Positions 7,215 to 13,948 of a DNA stretch of 39,350 nucleotides are shown here, one piece after another. The DNA is taken from positions 1-39,350 of IMG/VR virus record IMGVR_UViG_3300021519_000021. The stretch is one strand, 5' to 3'. A model generated the notes under the pieces. The model searched no databases and was not told the origin of the DNA. It saw nothing but the letters and a program-made list of their open reading frames with translations. Source of the stretch: a virus. A program made the translations under genes and the position numbers. The stretch's first letter is position 1. Every line of letters begins with the position of its first letter.

Positions 7215-7714
7215 GCGGCGCATACCCTGACGGCACAGGCGGGTGGAGCGGTGCTGACACATCACGCGATCGTGCTGAACACGAACGTGACACAGGCAAA
7301 CTGTCGCAGCGCCTTGTGTTGATCTTGCACGCGCTTGACATTGCCGGTGCGAGAGGTGCGACATGGAAGGAACTAGCAGACCTCACCGGGTGGCATCACG
7401 GGCGGGTGTCGTCGGCGCTGACCAATCTGCACAAACAGGGCTTGGTGTTCACGCTCAAGACGCGACGCAACCACTGTCACCCGTACGTCCACGGCGCGTG
7501 GCTGTACGACTGGTCACCGGGCGCTGTGAACTTGCAACCGACAGCGAACAAGAACGCACCGTTGCTAAAAGAGTTGGAAGCGGTCGCCGCCGCCGCCGAA
7601 GAACTACTGAACGAAATCGAAGTCAGCCGAGGTGCGTGGATCATCAACGATGACCGCATCGAAACACTGCACGACGCACTGAACAATCTCACTACAGCAA
7701 GGAACACGAAATGA
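7211..7714 (+). CDS. Winged-helix DNA-binding protein
   Basis: 167 residues, ATGA overlap at both ends. Residues about 30-95 fit a winged helix: LSQRLVLILHALDIAGARGAT, KELADLTGWHHGRVSSALTNLHKQGLVFT and a basic wing (LKTRRNHCHPYVHGAWLYDW). GWHHGRVSSALTNLHKQG is the likely recognition helix region of a MarR-like or replication-type fold. The C-terminal part is an acidic helix (LLKELEAVAAAAEELLNEIEV). It lies between ERF and SSB, so it may act in replication or regulate this unit. Confidence 0.65.
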   Translation: MSGAYPDGTGGWSGADTSRDRAEHERDTGKLSQRLVLILHALDIAGARGATWKELADLTGWHHGRVSSALTNLHKQGLVFTLKTRRNHCHPYVHGAWLYDWSPGAVNLQPTANKNAPLLKELEAVAAAAEELLNEIEVSRGAWIINDDRIETLHDALNNLTTARNTK

Positions 7715-8028
7715 ACAACATCACAGTCTGCGGCAACATCGGTGAGCCGACACTACGTTTCACCAAGACCGGCAAGGCGGTGCTGTCGTTCGGTCTGGCG
7801 ACGACCCGCAAGATCAACGATGAGGAACGCACCGTGTGGCACAACGTCACATGTTGGGACACACTCGCTGAGAATCTGGCGGCTGTCATCGGTAAGGGCG
7901 ACCGCCTGCTTGTCACCGGGCGCATCGAAACCGAGCAGTACACAGACAAGGAAGGTGCCAAACGCACCGCTGTCAACCTGATCGCTGACGAAGCAGGTGT
8001 GTCTATGCGATGGGTGAAGGACAGGTAG
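7711..8028 (+). CDS. ssb: Single-stranded DNA-binding protein
   Basis: 105 residues, ATGA overlap with the previous gene. The OB fold is typical of bacterial SSB: NNITVCGNIGEPTLRFTKTGKAVLSFGLAT, VWHNVTCWDTLAENLA, GDRLLVTGRIETEQYTDKEG. It ends right after the fold and lacks the long linker and the acidic C-terminal tip that recruits host repair proteins, so it should coat DNA without the usual protein contacts. It protects single strands during replication and ERF annealing. Confidence 0.92.
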   Translation: MNNITVCGNIGEPTLRFTKTGKAVLSFGLATTRKINDEERTVWHNVTCWDTLAENLAAVIGKGDRLLVTGRIETEQYTDKEGAKRTAVNLIADEAGVSMRWVKDR

Positions 8029-8038
8029 CATCGCACGC
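8026..8038 (+). promoter_or_regulatory. Leaderless-type -10 element upstream of whiB-like gene
   Basis: TAGCAT (8026-8031, overlapping the SSB stop TAG) is followed by 7 bases and the ATG at 8039. No Shine-Dalgarno sequence is present and no good -35 is seen. WhiB would gain its own internal start of transcription. Confidence 0.35.
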
Positions 8039-8272
8039 ATGTCTGACAGATGGCGTGATCGTGCCGAGTGTCGCGGTCACCCGGTCGGATGGTGGTTCCC
8101 GACGAATGCGGATTATGCGTGGGCGAAGGTGCTGTGCGACCGGTGCCCGGTGCGTCTTGACTGCCTGATTGATTCGGTCAGTCACGACGCTGACGATTAC
8201 GGCATGTTTGGTGGGCTGACACCCGGCGAACGATGGGTGTGGAAAAACCATTACCGGAAGGAACAGCGATGA
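8039..8272 (+). CDS. whiB: WhiB-family iron-sulfur transcription regulator
   Basis: 77 residues. Four conserved cysteines bind a 4Fe-4S cluster: C11, C33, C36 and C42 (LCDRCPVRLDC). The turn motif is GMFGG (55-59), where the family usually has GVWGG or GIWGG; TPGER follows as expected. The basic C-terminus (KNHYRKEQR) is the DNA-contacting tail. WhiB proteins occur only in actinobacteria and their phages and bind region 4 of the main sigma factor, changing promoter choice at the -35 side. The nearly invariant spacers of the repeated early promoters are possible targets, which is inference. Confidence 0.9.
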   Translation: MSDRWRDRAECRGHPVGWWFPTNADYAWAKVLCDRCPVRLDCLIDSVSHDADDYGMFGGLTPGERWVWKNHYRKEQR

Positions 8273-8727
8273 CCGACACCGTAGGACCAACCAAGGGTGA
8301 CTGCGGCTGCGGCTGCGGCATGTTCGGCACCATCACTGGCGACCGGCATGTGCGCGGCTGCGGGTGCGCTAAGTGCCGAGGCGGTCGGAACAGGCGAAAA
8401 GGTCTGACGAAACAGCGCGAGGCACGCAAGGCGTTAGGTGTCGCACCGTCACACAAGTTCGGTGACGCTAATGAGGAGAACTGGAACGACCCGATCTTTG
8501 CCAACGAGGTGAAGGCGGGCGCACAGATCAGCCCGGCGGTGACTGCGTGGACTCGCATCGAACATCAGGTGCTGTCTAATCAGACAGCTATCGGGTCGAT
8601 ACGCAAGCCGTGCCGGGCGGTGCTGATGCCTGACGGGTGGGGCAAGGAAGGGCTAGTGATGGTGCGGCTGTCTACATGGACAGACTTGGTGCGACCTGCG
8701 CTGGAGGACTACTACAGAATCGAATGA
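8269..8727 (+). CDS. Cysteine-rich protein with possible nuclease fold
   Basis: 152 residues, ATGA overlap with whiB. N-terminal cysteine cluster CGCGCG and GCGCAKCRGG, probably a zinc site, then a basic helix (RRKGLTKQREARKAL). The central stretch GDANEENWNDPIFANEVKAGAQ contains an acid-x-Lys element (EVK) after an E, reminiscent of small PD-(D/E)xK or resolvase-like enzymes, followed by RAVLMPDGWGKEGLVMVRLS. Placed between SSB/WhiB and the replication initiator, a Holliday junction resolvase or replication-linked nuclease is plausible, but the nuclease call is tentative. Confidence 0.5.
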   Translation: MTDTVGPTKGDCGCGCGMFGTITGDRHVRGCGCAKCRGGRNRRKGLTKQREARKALGVAPSHKFGDANEENWNDPIFANEVKAGAQISPAVTAWTRIEHQVLSNQTAIGSIRKPCRAVLMPDGWGKEGLVMVRLSTWTDLVRPALEDYYRIE

Positions 8728-8736
8728 GGGAGACAG

Positions 8737-9597
8737 ATGGGCAAGCAAGGGCTGTGGGTGAAACTGTCGGTCGGGTATTTTGATGACGACCGGGTGATGG
8801 AAGCGGGCACCGAGGCAGAACTTCTATTTGTGCGTGGGCTTGCGTGGGGTAAGCGTGACAACACCGGCACGATCACCCGAGGCGCGATGGTGCGGCTTGG
8901 GGTAGGGCTGAGTGACCCGCTAGAGGCTGCCAGAACGCTGTGTGCGCTGCGACTGTGGTGCGAGGTGGAGAACGGTTACCGGGTGACCGCATGGGACGAT
9001 TGGCAGGTCGTCAGTGATCGTGTGGTGAAACAGTCGGCTGCGGGTAAACGGGCGGCGCACACCCGCTGGCACAAGACCACACCGGTCGCCGGATGCGATC
9101 TATGCGATTCCGATGCGATTCGTATGCGACCCGTATGCGATGACGATGCGATTCGTATGCGACCCGCAATGCAAGAGAAAGAGAAAGAGAAAGATATAAA
9201 GAAAGAGAACTTGCCCATCGCAGGCGATGCGGCGAGTGCATTCGCACAGTTCTGGCATGTCTGGCCGAAACGCATCGGTAAGGGCGCAGCCGAGAAAGCA
9301 CACCGGCGGGCAGTGGCGAAGGTTGGCGCTGATCGTGTGCTGACCGGCGCACAGGCTGTCGCTGATCGGTGGCTGACAATGCCGCCCGGCGATCGCCAGT
9401 TTGTGCCATATCCCGAGCGATGGCTGAACGCCGGGCAGTGGGATGATGAGTTAGACACACCCTCGGGCGCGCCGTTTGATAACCTGACGGGTGTACGGGT
9501 CACGGTGCCTGAGTGCGACCTGTGTGACAGCACCGGGTGGCGCGAGGTCGGTGACCGCATCGTGGAGCCGTGCGACTGTCGAAAGGTGGAAGCGTGA
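8737..9597 (+). CDS. Replication initiator (lambda O-like organisation) with C-terminal zinc motif
   Basis: 286 residues. The N-terminal part (about 1-115) is a winged-helix DNA-binding module of the replisome-organiser type (LWVKLSVGYFDDDRVMEAG, ELLFVRGLAWGKR, EARTL-like helices). Residues about 120-158 are a repetitive linker (DAIRMRP twice, then a Lys/Glu run) because the DNA here holds the iteron array at 9093-9210. The second part has the replication-protein signature FWHVWPKRIGKGAAEKAHRRAV and YPERWLNAGQWDDE. The end has CDLCDSTGW and CDC, a likely zinc site. No polymerase, primase or helicase gene is seen, so this protein probably loads the host helicase. Confidence 0.75.
   Translation: MGKQGLWVKLSVGYFDDDRVMEAGTEAELLFVRGLAWGKRDNTGTITRGAMVRLGVGLSDPLEAARTLCALRLWCEVENGYRVTAWDDWQVVSDRVVKQSAAGKRAAHTRWHKTTPVAGCDLCDSDAIRMRPVCDDDAIRMRPAMQEKEKEKDIKKENLPIAGDAASAFAQFWHVWPKRIGKGAAEKAHRRAVAKVGADRVLTGAQAVADRWLTMPPGDRQFVPYPERWLNAGQWDDELDTPSGAPFDNLTGVRVTVPECDLCDSTGWREVGDRIVEPCDCRKVEA
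9093..9210 (+). other. Predicted replication origin: 11-bp phased iterons plus purine-rich unwinding stretch
   Basis: Seven copies of ATGCGA start at 9093, 9102, 9113, 9124, 9135, 9146 and 9157; the last six are exactly 11 bp apart, about one helical turn. A 23-bp segment is identical at 9111-9133 and 9144-9166. Directly after it, 9174-9210 is a run of A and G with a TATAAA island, the most A/T-rich stretch nearby. Iterons inside the initiator gene, followed by an easily melted stretch, copy the lambda ori/O arrangement. Function is inferred from this pattern. Confidence 0.7.
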
Positions 9598-9755
9598 TAG
9601 TGATGGAAACCTACTGTGTGGCACTCGCCGCACTCATGTTCGTTGTGTCGTTGCTTGGTCTGCCCTCGGCAGATATGGCAGCCCGCACCGCCTCGGTCAT
9701 ACAGATCGCGTTCGGCATCGGTCTGATCGGTGTTGTGATGATGGCGTTCCGATGA
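9594..9755 (+). CDS. Small membrane protein with two helices
   Basis: 53 residues from GTG at 9594 (GTGA overlap with the initiator stop; GAAAGGTGGA upstream serves as ribosome binding site). Two hydrophobic segments, TYCVALAALMFVVSLLGL and VIQIAFGIGLIGVVMMAF, flank a short polar loop. A small hairpin membrane protein; role unknown. Confidence 0.6.
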   Translation: MIVMETYCVALAALMFVVSLLGLPSADMAARTASVIQIAFGIGLIGVVMMAFR

Positions 9756-10021
9756 TCGTGGAGCAAATCATGTGGGCAGACCATGTGGAACCGGCAAACA
9801 CCGGGAACGTGTGGTGGTCACCCGACGATCTGGAACAGGTTGTAGGACCGATCACCGTGACCTCGGTCGGATGGGTAGTGAAAGAAACAGATGACTGGTT
9901 GCTGATCGTGTCGCAGATGTCGGCAGACGGGTGGACAAATCAGCCGCTAGTCATCATCAAGTCATGTGTACTGAACCGCACACATCTGTGCGTCAATCAA
10001 TCAACGAAGGAGATGCCATGA
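9752..10021 (+). CDS. Hypothetical protein, WW-rich
   Basis: 89 residues, ATGA overlaps at both ends, so it belongs to the coupled unit. Tryptophan-rich with beta character (GNVWWSPDDLEQVVG, VTSVGWVVKETDDWLLIVSQM). No family recognised. It directly precedes the XRE regulator. Confidence 0.6.
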   Translation: MIVEQIMWADHVEPANTGNVWWSPDDLEQVVGPITVTSVGWVVKETDDWLLIVSQMSADGWTNQPLVIIKSCVLNRTHLCVNQSTKEMP

Positions 10022-10230
10022 GCATCAGCGACAACATCAGAAAAGCCCGCACCGGTGCCGGTCTGTCACAGGAACAAGCAGCCATCGCTGTCGGTGTCGG
10101 TGTTCAGACGATCTACTCATGGGAGGCAGGTATCAGGCAGCCCAACTACCTGAACGCGCTACGACTAGAGCGCGTTTACGGTGTGTCACACACCGAGTTT
10201 CTGCGTTCCCTGACACCGGTGGCACAGTGA
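10018..10230 (+). CDS. XRE/Cro-family helix-turn-helix regulator
   Basis: 70 residues. A complete HTH_3 domain: NIRKARTGAGLSQEQAAIAVGVGVQTIYSWEAGIRQPNYLNALRLERVYGVS, with the turn at GVGVQTIYSWEAG. GAAGGAG at 10005-10011 is a strong ribosome binding site. It is in the middle of a unit rather than divergent from another gene, so it is more like a Cro-type early switch than a lysogeny repressor; no integrase is present. The inverted TAGACA/TGTCTA arms around four of the repeated promoters are a possible operator, which is inference. Confidence 0.85.
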   Translation: MSISDNIRKARTGAGLSQEQAAIAVGVGVQTIYSWEAGIRQPNYLNALRLERVYGVSHTEFLRSLTPVAQ

Positions 10231-10607
10231 AGGTCGCCGCTCTAGTGGTGTCAGGTCTGCTGTCACTCGGTCAGTGCGGCGCACGCATACCCGAGGCGAT
10301 GCCCGGTGTCGAACACTGCGCTGCGCTGATGCCGGTGGCGGTCGCCGCAGGGTGGCCGACGGCTGAGTTGAAGAAACTGTCGCGGGTGATCTGGCGTGAG
10401 TCGCGCTGCGACCCGGCTGCGTATAACGGAACAGGACCGGATGACAGCTATGGGCTAGTCCAGATCAACTTGAAAGGGTATCTGTGGCGCGGTCGGGCGG
10501 TGCTGTGTGGGCTGACCGAGCGGGCTGACCTGTTTGATCCGGCGACGAATCTGCGGTGTGCGTTGGTGCTGTGGCAGCGGTCGGGTTGGTCGCCGTGGCG
10601 CATGTGA
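10227..10607 (+). CDS. Secreted lytic transglycosylase-like (SLT/lysozyme fold) protein
   Basis: 126 residues from GTG at 10227 (GTGA overlap). The N-terminus (VAALVVSGLLSLGQCG) looks like a signal peptide, with a cysteine at 17 but an imperfect lipobox. The enzyme core shows VIWRESRCDPAAYN with E58 as the likely catalytic acid, DDSYGLVQINLKG (72-84) and the closing NLRCALVLWQRSGWSPW. This is the transglycosylase/lysozyme-like pattern, acting on peptidoglycan glycan strands. It lies in the early region, far from the lysis genes, so wall changes early in infection, exclusion of other phages or a later role in lysis are all possible. Confidence 0.75.
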   Translation: MKVAALVVSGLLSLGQCGARIPEAMPGVEHCAALMPVAVAAGWPTAELKKLSRVIWRESRCDPAAYNGTGPDDSYGLVQINLKGYLWRGRAVLCGLTERADLFDPATNLRCALVLWQRSGWSPWRM

Positions 10608-10627
10608 AAAGAAATCTGGATTACTCC

Positions 10628-10662
10628 TAGACAGTCACCCTCACATATGTTATGTTCACTAC
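10628..10662 (+). promoter_or_regulatory. Repeated leaderless promoter, copy 3
   Basis: TAGACA (10628-10633), 17-bp spacer with CTCACATATGT (one change), TATGTT (10651-10656), CACTAC, ATG at 10663. The downstream TGTCTA arm is lost here (TCACTA). The 25 bases 10609-10633 are identical to 13367-13391. Confidence 0.85.
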
Positions 10663-10947
10663 ATGAACAACACAGCAACCACAGCCAAGTCCACCTATCA
10701 GAATGCGGTCTACAGCTCCATCTACTATGTCGCCCGCCCGATCTATGGCACAATGGCGCACAGCGGATATGTGCAAACAGTTACTTACGACGACGGTTAC
10801 ACCAACAAGAACGTTGGAACGTTCTGCTCAGTCACAGTCCAGTACAACCCGAGCAAGTCACCTGCGATGCCGCTTGACGAAGTCGCTGCGATCATCACCT
10901 GCCCAAAGTGCATCAAGCGCACCGCTAATAGGTTGGGGGTGAAGTGA
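10663..10947 (+). CDS. Hypothetical protein behind leaderless promoter 3
   Basis: 94 residues, begins MNNT and ends with a CPKC motif (IITCPKCIKRTANRLG) that, with C near residue 56, might bind a metal. Tyr/Thr-rich beta-like middle. The longer upstream frame from 10534 would translate the promoter and is rejected. No family recognised. Confidence 0.65.
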   Translation: MNNTATTAKSTYQNAVYSSIYYVARPIYGTMAHSGYVQTVTYDDGYTNKNVGTFCSVTVQYNPSKSPAMPLDEVAAIITCPKCIKRTANRLGVK

Positions 10948-11159
10948 TGAGCAAGACCTACACCACCGACACCACTGCAGTCGCCGCAGCGGAAGCCGCA
11001 CTGACCGCAGCCCTCGCCGCCGCTGATGCCGCCTACCACACCGCCCGTGACGCATACAAGGCAGCACGCGACACCTACAGCGCCGCAGTCGCCGCCGCCT
11101 ACGATCAGTGCAGCGCCGCAGTCGCCGCCGCCATCTTCAGCACCGAGGTGACACAGTGA
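10944..11159 (+). CDS. Alanine-rich helical small protein, paralogue of 3566-3877
   Basis: 71 residues from GTG at 10944 (GTGA overlap) or 70 from ATG at 10947, with a GGGGGTGAAG ribosome binding site. About half alanine, with the repeating unit AYHTARDAYKAARDTYSAAVAAAY; it shares 21 identical bases (11058-11078) with the protein at 3566. A long amphipathic helix is expected. Function unknown. Confidence 0.65.
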   Translation: MMSKTYTTDTTAVAAAEAALTAALAAADAAYHTARDAYKAARDTYSAAVAAAYDQCSAAVAAAIFSTEVTQ

Positions 11160-11410
11160 GCGGATCATTGAGGCGCAACGAGTGGACACGCACCGCACCC
11201 GGTCTGTGGACATCAAACGAGGACGACACCGTGCAGGTCGCCACAGCCTGCGAGTGCCGCTACACCGGCTGCGCCGGTCGGTGGCAGGTGCTGTGCGACC
11301 GTCTGCCGTACAGCGTGCAAGGCACGCTCATGTTCCGCACACGCGCCGAAGCCATCGCTGAGGCAGCACAGTGGATTCACAGTGGCGGCATTGGCGGTGT
11401 GTGGAAATGA
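11156..11410 (+). CDS. Hypothetical cysteine-containing small protein
   Basis: 84 residues from GTG at 11156 (GTGA overlap). The stretch CECRYTGCAGRWQVLCDRL has four cysteines; the rest (TLMFRTRAEAIAEAAQWIHSGGIG) is a helix. Could be a small metal-binding protein. No family recognised. Confidence 0.55.
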   Translation: MSGSLRRNEWTRTAPGLWTSNEDDTVQVATACECRYTGCAGRWQVLCDRLPYSVQGTLMFRTRAEAIAEAAQWIHSGGIGGVWK

Positions 11411-11589
11411 GTCTTTACACCGCCGCACTCGCCGCCCGGTCTGCCGCACTCGCCGCAGGTTTGGCAGTCAACACACAGGCACGCAGTGGCGACGCAGGGC
11501 TTGCCGAGTGGAGCGCTGCCGCTGCCGCATACGAAGCCGCTTGCGCCGAGGTCGAAGCCATTGAAGCCGCAATGGAGCGTGCGCTGTGA
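11407..11589 (+). CDS. Alanine-rich small helical protein
   Basis: 60 residues, ATGA overlap. Nearly half alanine: YTAALAARSAALAAG, then AEWSAAAAAYEAACAEVEAIEAAME. Resembles the other Ala-rich early proteins in composition, but not clearly in repeat. Function unknown. Confidence 0.55.
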   Translation: MSLYTAALAARSAALAAGLAVNTQARSGDAGLAEWSAAAAAYEAACAEVEAIEAAMERAL

Positions 11590-11759
11590 TTGTCCGTAAC
11601 CCGGCACGGTGGCTGCGCCGCAAACGCCAGTTCCTCGCAGTGTTCGCTGCGGTGTTCCTGACTCACATGAGCGCGCTAGAGGATCAGCCGCCGCATTGGG
11701 GTTTGATAGCGCTCTACACCTGCGGGCTGTGGGCGATGGCGTTCCGAGTCGCTGACTGA
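11586..11759 (+). CDS. Small membrane protein with basic N-terminus
   Basis: 57 residues from GTG at 11586 (GTGA overlap). A basic start (RNPARWLRRKRQ) is followed by hydrophobic helix FLAVFAAVFLTHMSAL, a polar loop with DQPPHW and a second helix GLIALYTCGLWAMAF. Positive-inside rule puts both ends in the cytoplasm. Last gene of the unit before promoter copy 4. Function unknown. Confidence 0.55.
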   Translation: MIVRNPARWLRRKRQFLAVFAAVFLTHMSALEDQPPHWGLIALYTCGLWAMAFRVAD

Positions 11760-11783
11760 TTTCTAGTTTGTTTGAGTTACTCC

Positions 11784-11818
11784 TAGACATCTGCTCTCAC
11801 ATCTGTTATGTTGTCTAC
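11784..11818 (+). promoter_or_regulatory. Repeated leaderless promoter, copy 4
   Basis: TAGACA (11784-11789), 17-bp spacer identical to copy 1, TATGTT (11807-11812), GTCTAC, ATG at 11819. Inverted repeat arms intact. Confidence 0.85.
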
Positions 11819-12145
11819 ATGACACAGACCACACACCGCATCACCGCCGCCGAATGCTTCGTGATTATGACCGCCAACAACCACTACTTGTCGCAAGACC
11901 CTAACCACATCCCCAACTGGGACGATGAGGAAGATTATTCGACCGGGTACATGTTCGACCGCATCGGTCGCTACGCAGTCACATTCCCCACAGTCGCCGC
12001 CGCCCGCCAGTTTATTCGCGACTGGAACATGGACACCCGCAAGGTCACCGTCGCCCGGCGCGCCGCACAGGTCGCACTCACCGAAGCAGGTCGCACCGCA
12101 GTCGCTGACCGTCGCGCCGCCCGCAACGCAGACCGCAAGTTCTAA
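11819..12145 (+). CDS. Hypothetical protein behind leaderless promoter 4
   Basis: 108 residues, begins MTQTTHRITAAECFVIMTAN. The centre is acidic and aromatic (HIPNWDDEEDYSTGYMFDRIGRYAV); the C-terminal 35 residues are a basic Arg/Ala helix (VTVARRAAQVALTEAG, VADRRAARNADRKF). The basic helix could bind nucleic acid. No family recognised. It precedes the DUF932 gene and may act with it. Confidence 0.65.
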   Translation: MTQTTHRITAAECFVIMTANNHYLSQDPNHIPNWDDEEDYSTGYMFDRIGRYAVTFPTVAAARQFIRDWNMDTRKVTVARRAAQVALTEAGRTAVADRRAARNADRKF

Positions 12146-12160
12146 CCACCAACCACACAC
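12143..12160 (+). repeat. G-free intergenic 18-mer, second identical copy
   Basis: Identical to 3882-3899 and again between the leaderless first gene and an SD-led second gene (GAAGGA at 12162-12167). It begins with the stop codon of the first gene. Confidence 0.6.
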
Positions 12161-12175
12161 AGAAGGAAACCTGAC

Positions 12176-13177
12176 ATGAGCAAAGAAACACTGGAATGGC
12201 TGAACACCAACGTGCTAGTCGGCATGACCGACAAACGCGGCAACGCATGGCACCACCGCCGCAGCGCACAGGGTGACGAAGCAAACCACTACACAGGCGC
12301 AATCCCGATCGAAGATGTGCGCCGCCGCCTGTTTGACTGGAAGGCAGTGGAGATGCCGATGTTCTTCCAGACACCGCTCGGCATGATGCCAGTCGAAGGA
12401 CGCAAAGCCATCGTGCGCGATGACACCTACGCAGTGCTTGGTGTGCCCTCGGCACGATACGCACCGCACCAATACGATGAATGGTTGCTGTCGTCAGTCG
12501 CCAATCTGCTGGACGATGACCTCATCATCGGGTCAGCCGGTCTGTTGCGAGGCGGTGCGGTCGCATGGGTGCAAGTCGAAATGCCCGAAAACCTGCGCGC
12601 CGGTGACGTTGAGTTTCGCCCAAACCTGTTGGCGACAACATCGTTCGATGGCAGCATTGCCTCCACATTTAAGCGCACAGCGACGATCGTGGTTTGCGAC
12701 AACACCCGACACGCAGCCCTGAACGAAACCGGTCAGGCATGGTCAGTGAAGCACACCGCACACAGCGCGCTGCGAGTCGCTGAGGCACGCACCGCCACCA
12801 ACATCATCTTCGACCTCGGCAAAACCTTCCAAGCCGAAATCGAAGCCATGCTTGCGGTCAGGGTCACTGACCAACAGTTCACCCGGTGGGTGGATTTAAT
12901 GGAGCCGCTCGGTGACGATGAGTCCAAGGCACGCACCACACGCACTAAGAACACCCGGCAGGTTTTGCAGGAGATGTGGACGGGTGATGCTCGGGTGACA
13001 CCGTGGAAGAACACCGGGTTCGGTGTCATGCAAGTCGCTAACACATTCCGGCAGCACCTGCGCCCGACTCGCGGCAACACCCTGACGGTGGAGCGCACAA
13101 TGATGGAGTCGCTACAGGGTTCCGGCGCTGATGCCGATGCTGATGCCGCCCGTTTGTTGATGGCGGTGGCAGGGTGA
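12176..13177 (+). CDS. DUF932 phage/plasmid-like protein
   Basis: 333 residues, with the family's usual length and features: N-terminal GNAWHHRR, then YAVLGVPSARYAPHQYDEWLLSSVANLL, GSAGLLRGGAVAWVQVEMPE, LLATTSFDGSIASTFKRTATIVVCDNTRHAAL and a C-terminal helical part with MQVANTFRQHL. DUF932 proteins are frequent in actinobacterial phages and plasmids; their biochemical role is unknown. GAAGGA at 12162 and ATG at 12176 give a good start. The end (GADADADAARLL) is low-complexity. Confidence 0.85.
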   Translation: MSKETLEWLNTNVLVGMTDKRGNAWHHRRSAQGDEANHYTGAIPIEDVRRRLFDWKAVEMPMFFQTPLGMMPVEGRKAIVRDDTYAVLGVPSARYAPHQYDEWLLSSVANLLDDDLIIGSAGLLRGGAVAWVQVEMPENLRAGDVEFRPNLLATTSFDGSIASTFKRTATIVVCDNTRHAALNETGQAWSVKHTAHSALRVAEARTATNIIFDLGKTFQAEIEAMLAVRVTDQQFTRWVDLMEPLGDDESKARTTRTKNTRQVLQEMWTGDARVTPWKNTGFGVMQVANTFRQHLRPTRGNTLTVERTMMESLQGSGADADADAARLLMAVAG

Positions 13178-13368
13178 CCGATGGGACACCGATGACGGTG
13201 TGGCGGTGTCGTGCGTGTGGGCGCACGACTACCGCTGCGGTCTGCCTGAGTGTGGCGCATTTTGCTGCGCCGACTTGCACGAACCCGGTGCACTGGCATC
13301 AGGCGATGGATGCGGTGCGTACGCAGCAACCGGACGGGTCGTGGGAGCCAAGTTATGGGCGGCGCTAA
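13174..13368 (+). CDS. Small zinc-finger-like protein
   Basis: 64 residues from GTG at 13174 (GTGA overlap with DUF932). CRACG near the start, followed by VCLSVAH and PTCTNPVHWH, gives a CxxC plus C/H pattern fit for zinc. Function unknown. Confidence 0.55.
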   Translation: MTDGTPMTVWRCRACGRTTTAAVCLSVAHFAAPTCTNPVHWHQAMDAVRTQQPDGSWEPSYGRR

Positions 13369-13385
13369 GAAATCTGGATTACTCC

Positions 13386-13420
13386 TAGACACTGGCTCTC
13401 ACATCTGTTATGTTCACTAC
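13386..13420 (+). promoter_or_regulatory. Repeated leaderless promoter, copy 5
   Basis: TAGACA (13386-13391), 17-bp spacer ending CTCACATCTGT, TATGTT (13409-13414), CACTAC, ATG at 13421. Like copy 3 it lacks the TGTCTA arm and drives a gene that starts MNN. Confidence 0.85.
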
Positions 13421-13948
13421 ATGAACAACAACCACATCATCCCAACCACCCGCCCACAGAACGCAGGTCGCAATTCCTGCACTGCGATTCGCCCACGCGA
13501 CTTCAGCGCCGAGGACATGGTGACACTCCCCGGCACCCGGTCACGCCACGAACAGCCGCACCGCTGGACTCGCCCGGTACTTGATGCCGTGGTCGAAGCC
13601 GTCGCCGGTAACACCGTCAGCATCACCGTAGACACCAACACAGGTCACACGATCTGCGGTGTGCAACTCATCGGCACAAACCTCGGTCGCGGCATTACGT
13701 CGAATCACTCACTGGTCATCCGTATCTGGCACGACGAAAACTGCACGGAGCCTTTGACCTTGGCTGACGGTCGCATTCGTGCCGCTTGCCCGACCGGGTG
13801 TCGCGGTTACCACGACACTGACTACCCGATCAACGCCATCGGTGAGATCTTCCCCGATCCGACGGTGATCTTGGAAGGCGCAAAGTGGAAGGCGCTAGAC
13901 ATCCTCCGAGCCAAGAACCGTGCGATCTGTGAGGCGGCGACAGCCTGA
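13421..13948 (+). CDS. Hypothetical protein behind leaderless promoter 5
   Basis: 175 residues; mixed alpha/beta with a cysteine pair region (ENCTEPL, AACPTGCRGYHD). A single-gene unit: it has its own promoter and is followed by an intrinsic terminator at 13968. No family recognised. The longer frame from 13250 runs through the promoter and is rejected. Confidence 0.65.
   Translation: MNNNHIIPTTRPQNAGRNSCTAIRPRDFSAEDMVTLPGTRSRHEQPHRWTRPVLDAVVEAVAGNTVSITVDTNTGHTICGVQLIGTNLGRGITSNHSLVIRIWHDENCTEPLTLADGRIRAACPTGCRGYHDTDYPINAIGEIFPDPTVILEGAKWKALDILRAKNRAICEAATA

Noticed and set aside
9096-9170. CRISPR array or satellite repeat at the ATGCGA repeats
   Set aside because: Units are only 11 bp with no spacers of CRISPR length, and they stay in frame within the initiator gene; an iteron array explains them better.
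13250-13420. N-terminal extension of the unit-5 protein upstream of 13421 (and similar extensions at 5930, 10534, 11768, 14023)
   Set aside because: These extensions would translate the repeated promoter itself. The common residues LD.HICYV in these frames come from the promoter repeat and are not a protein motif.
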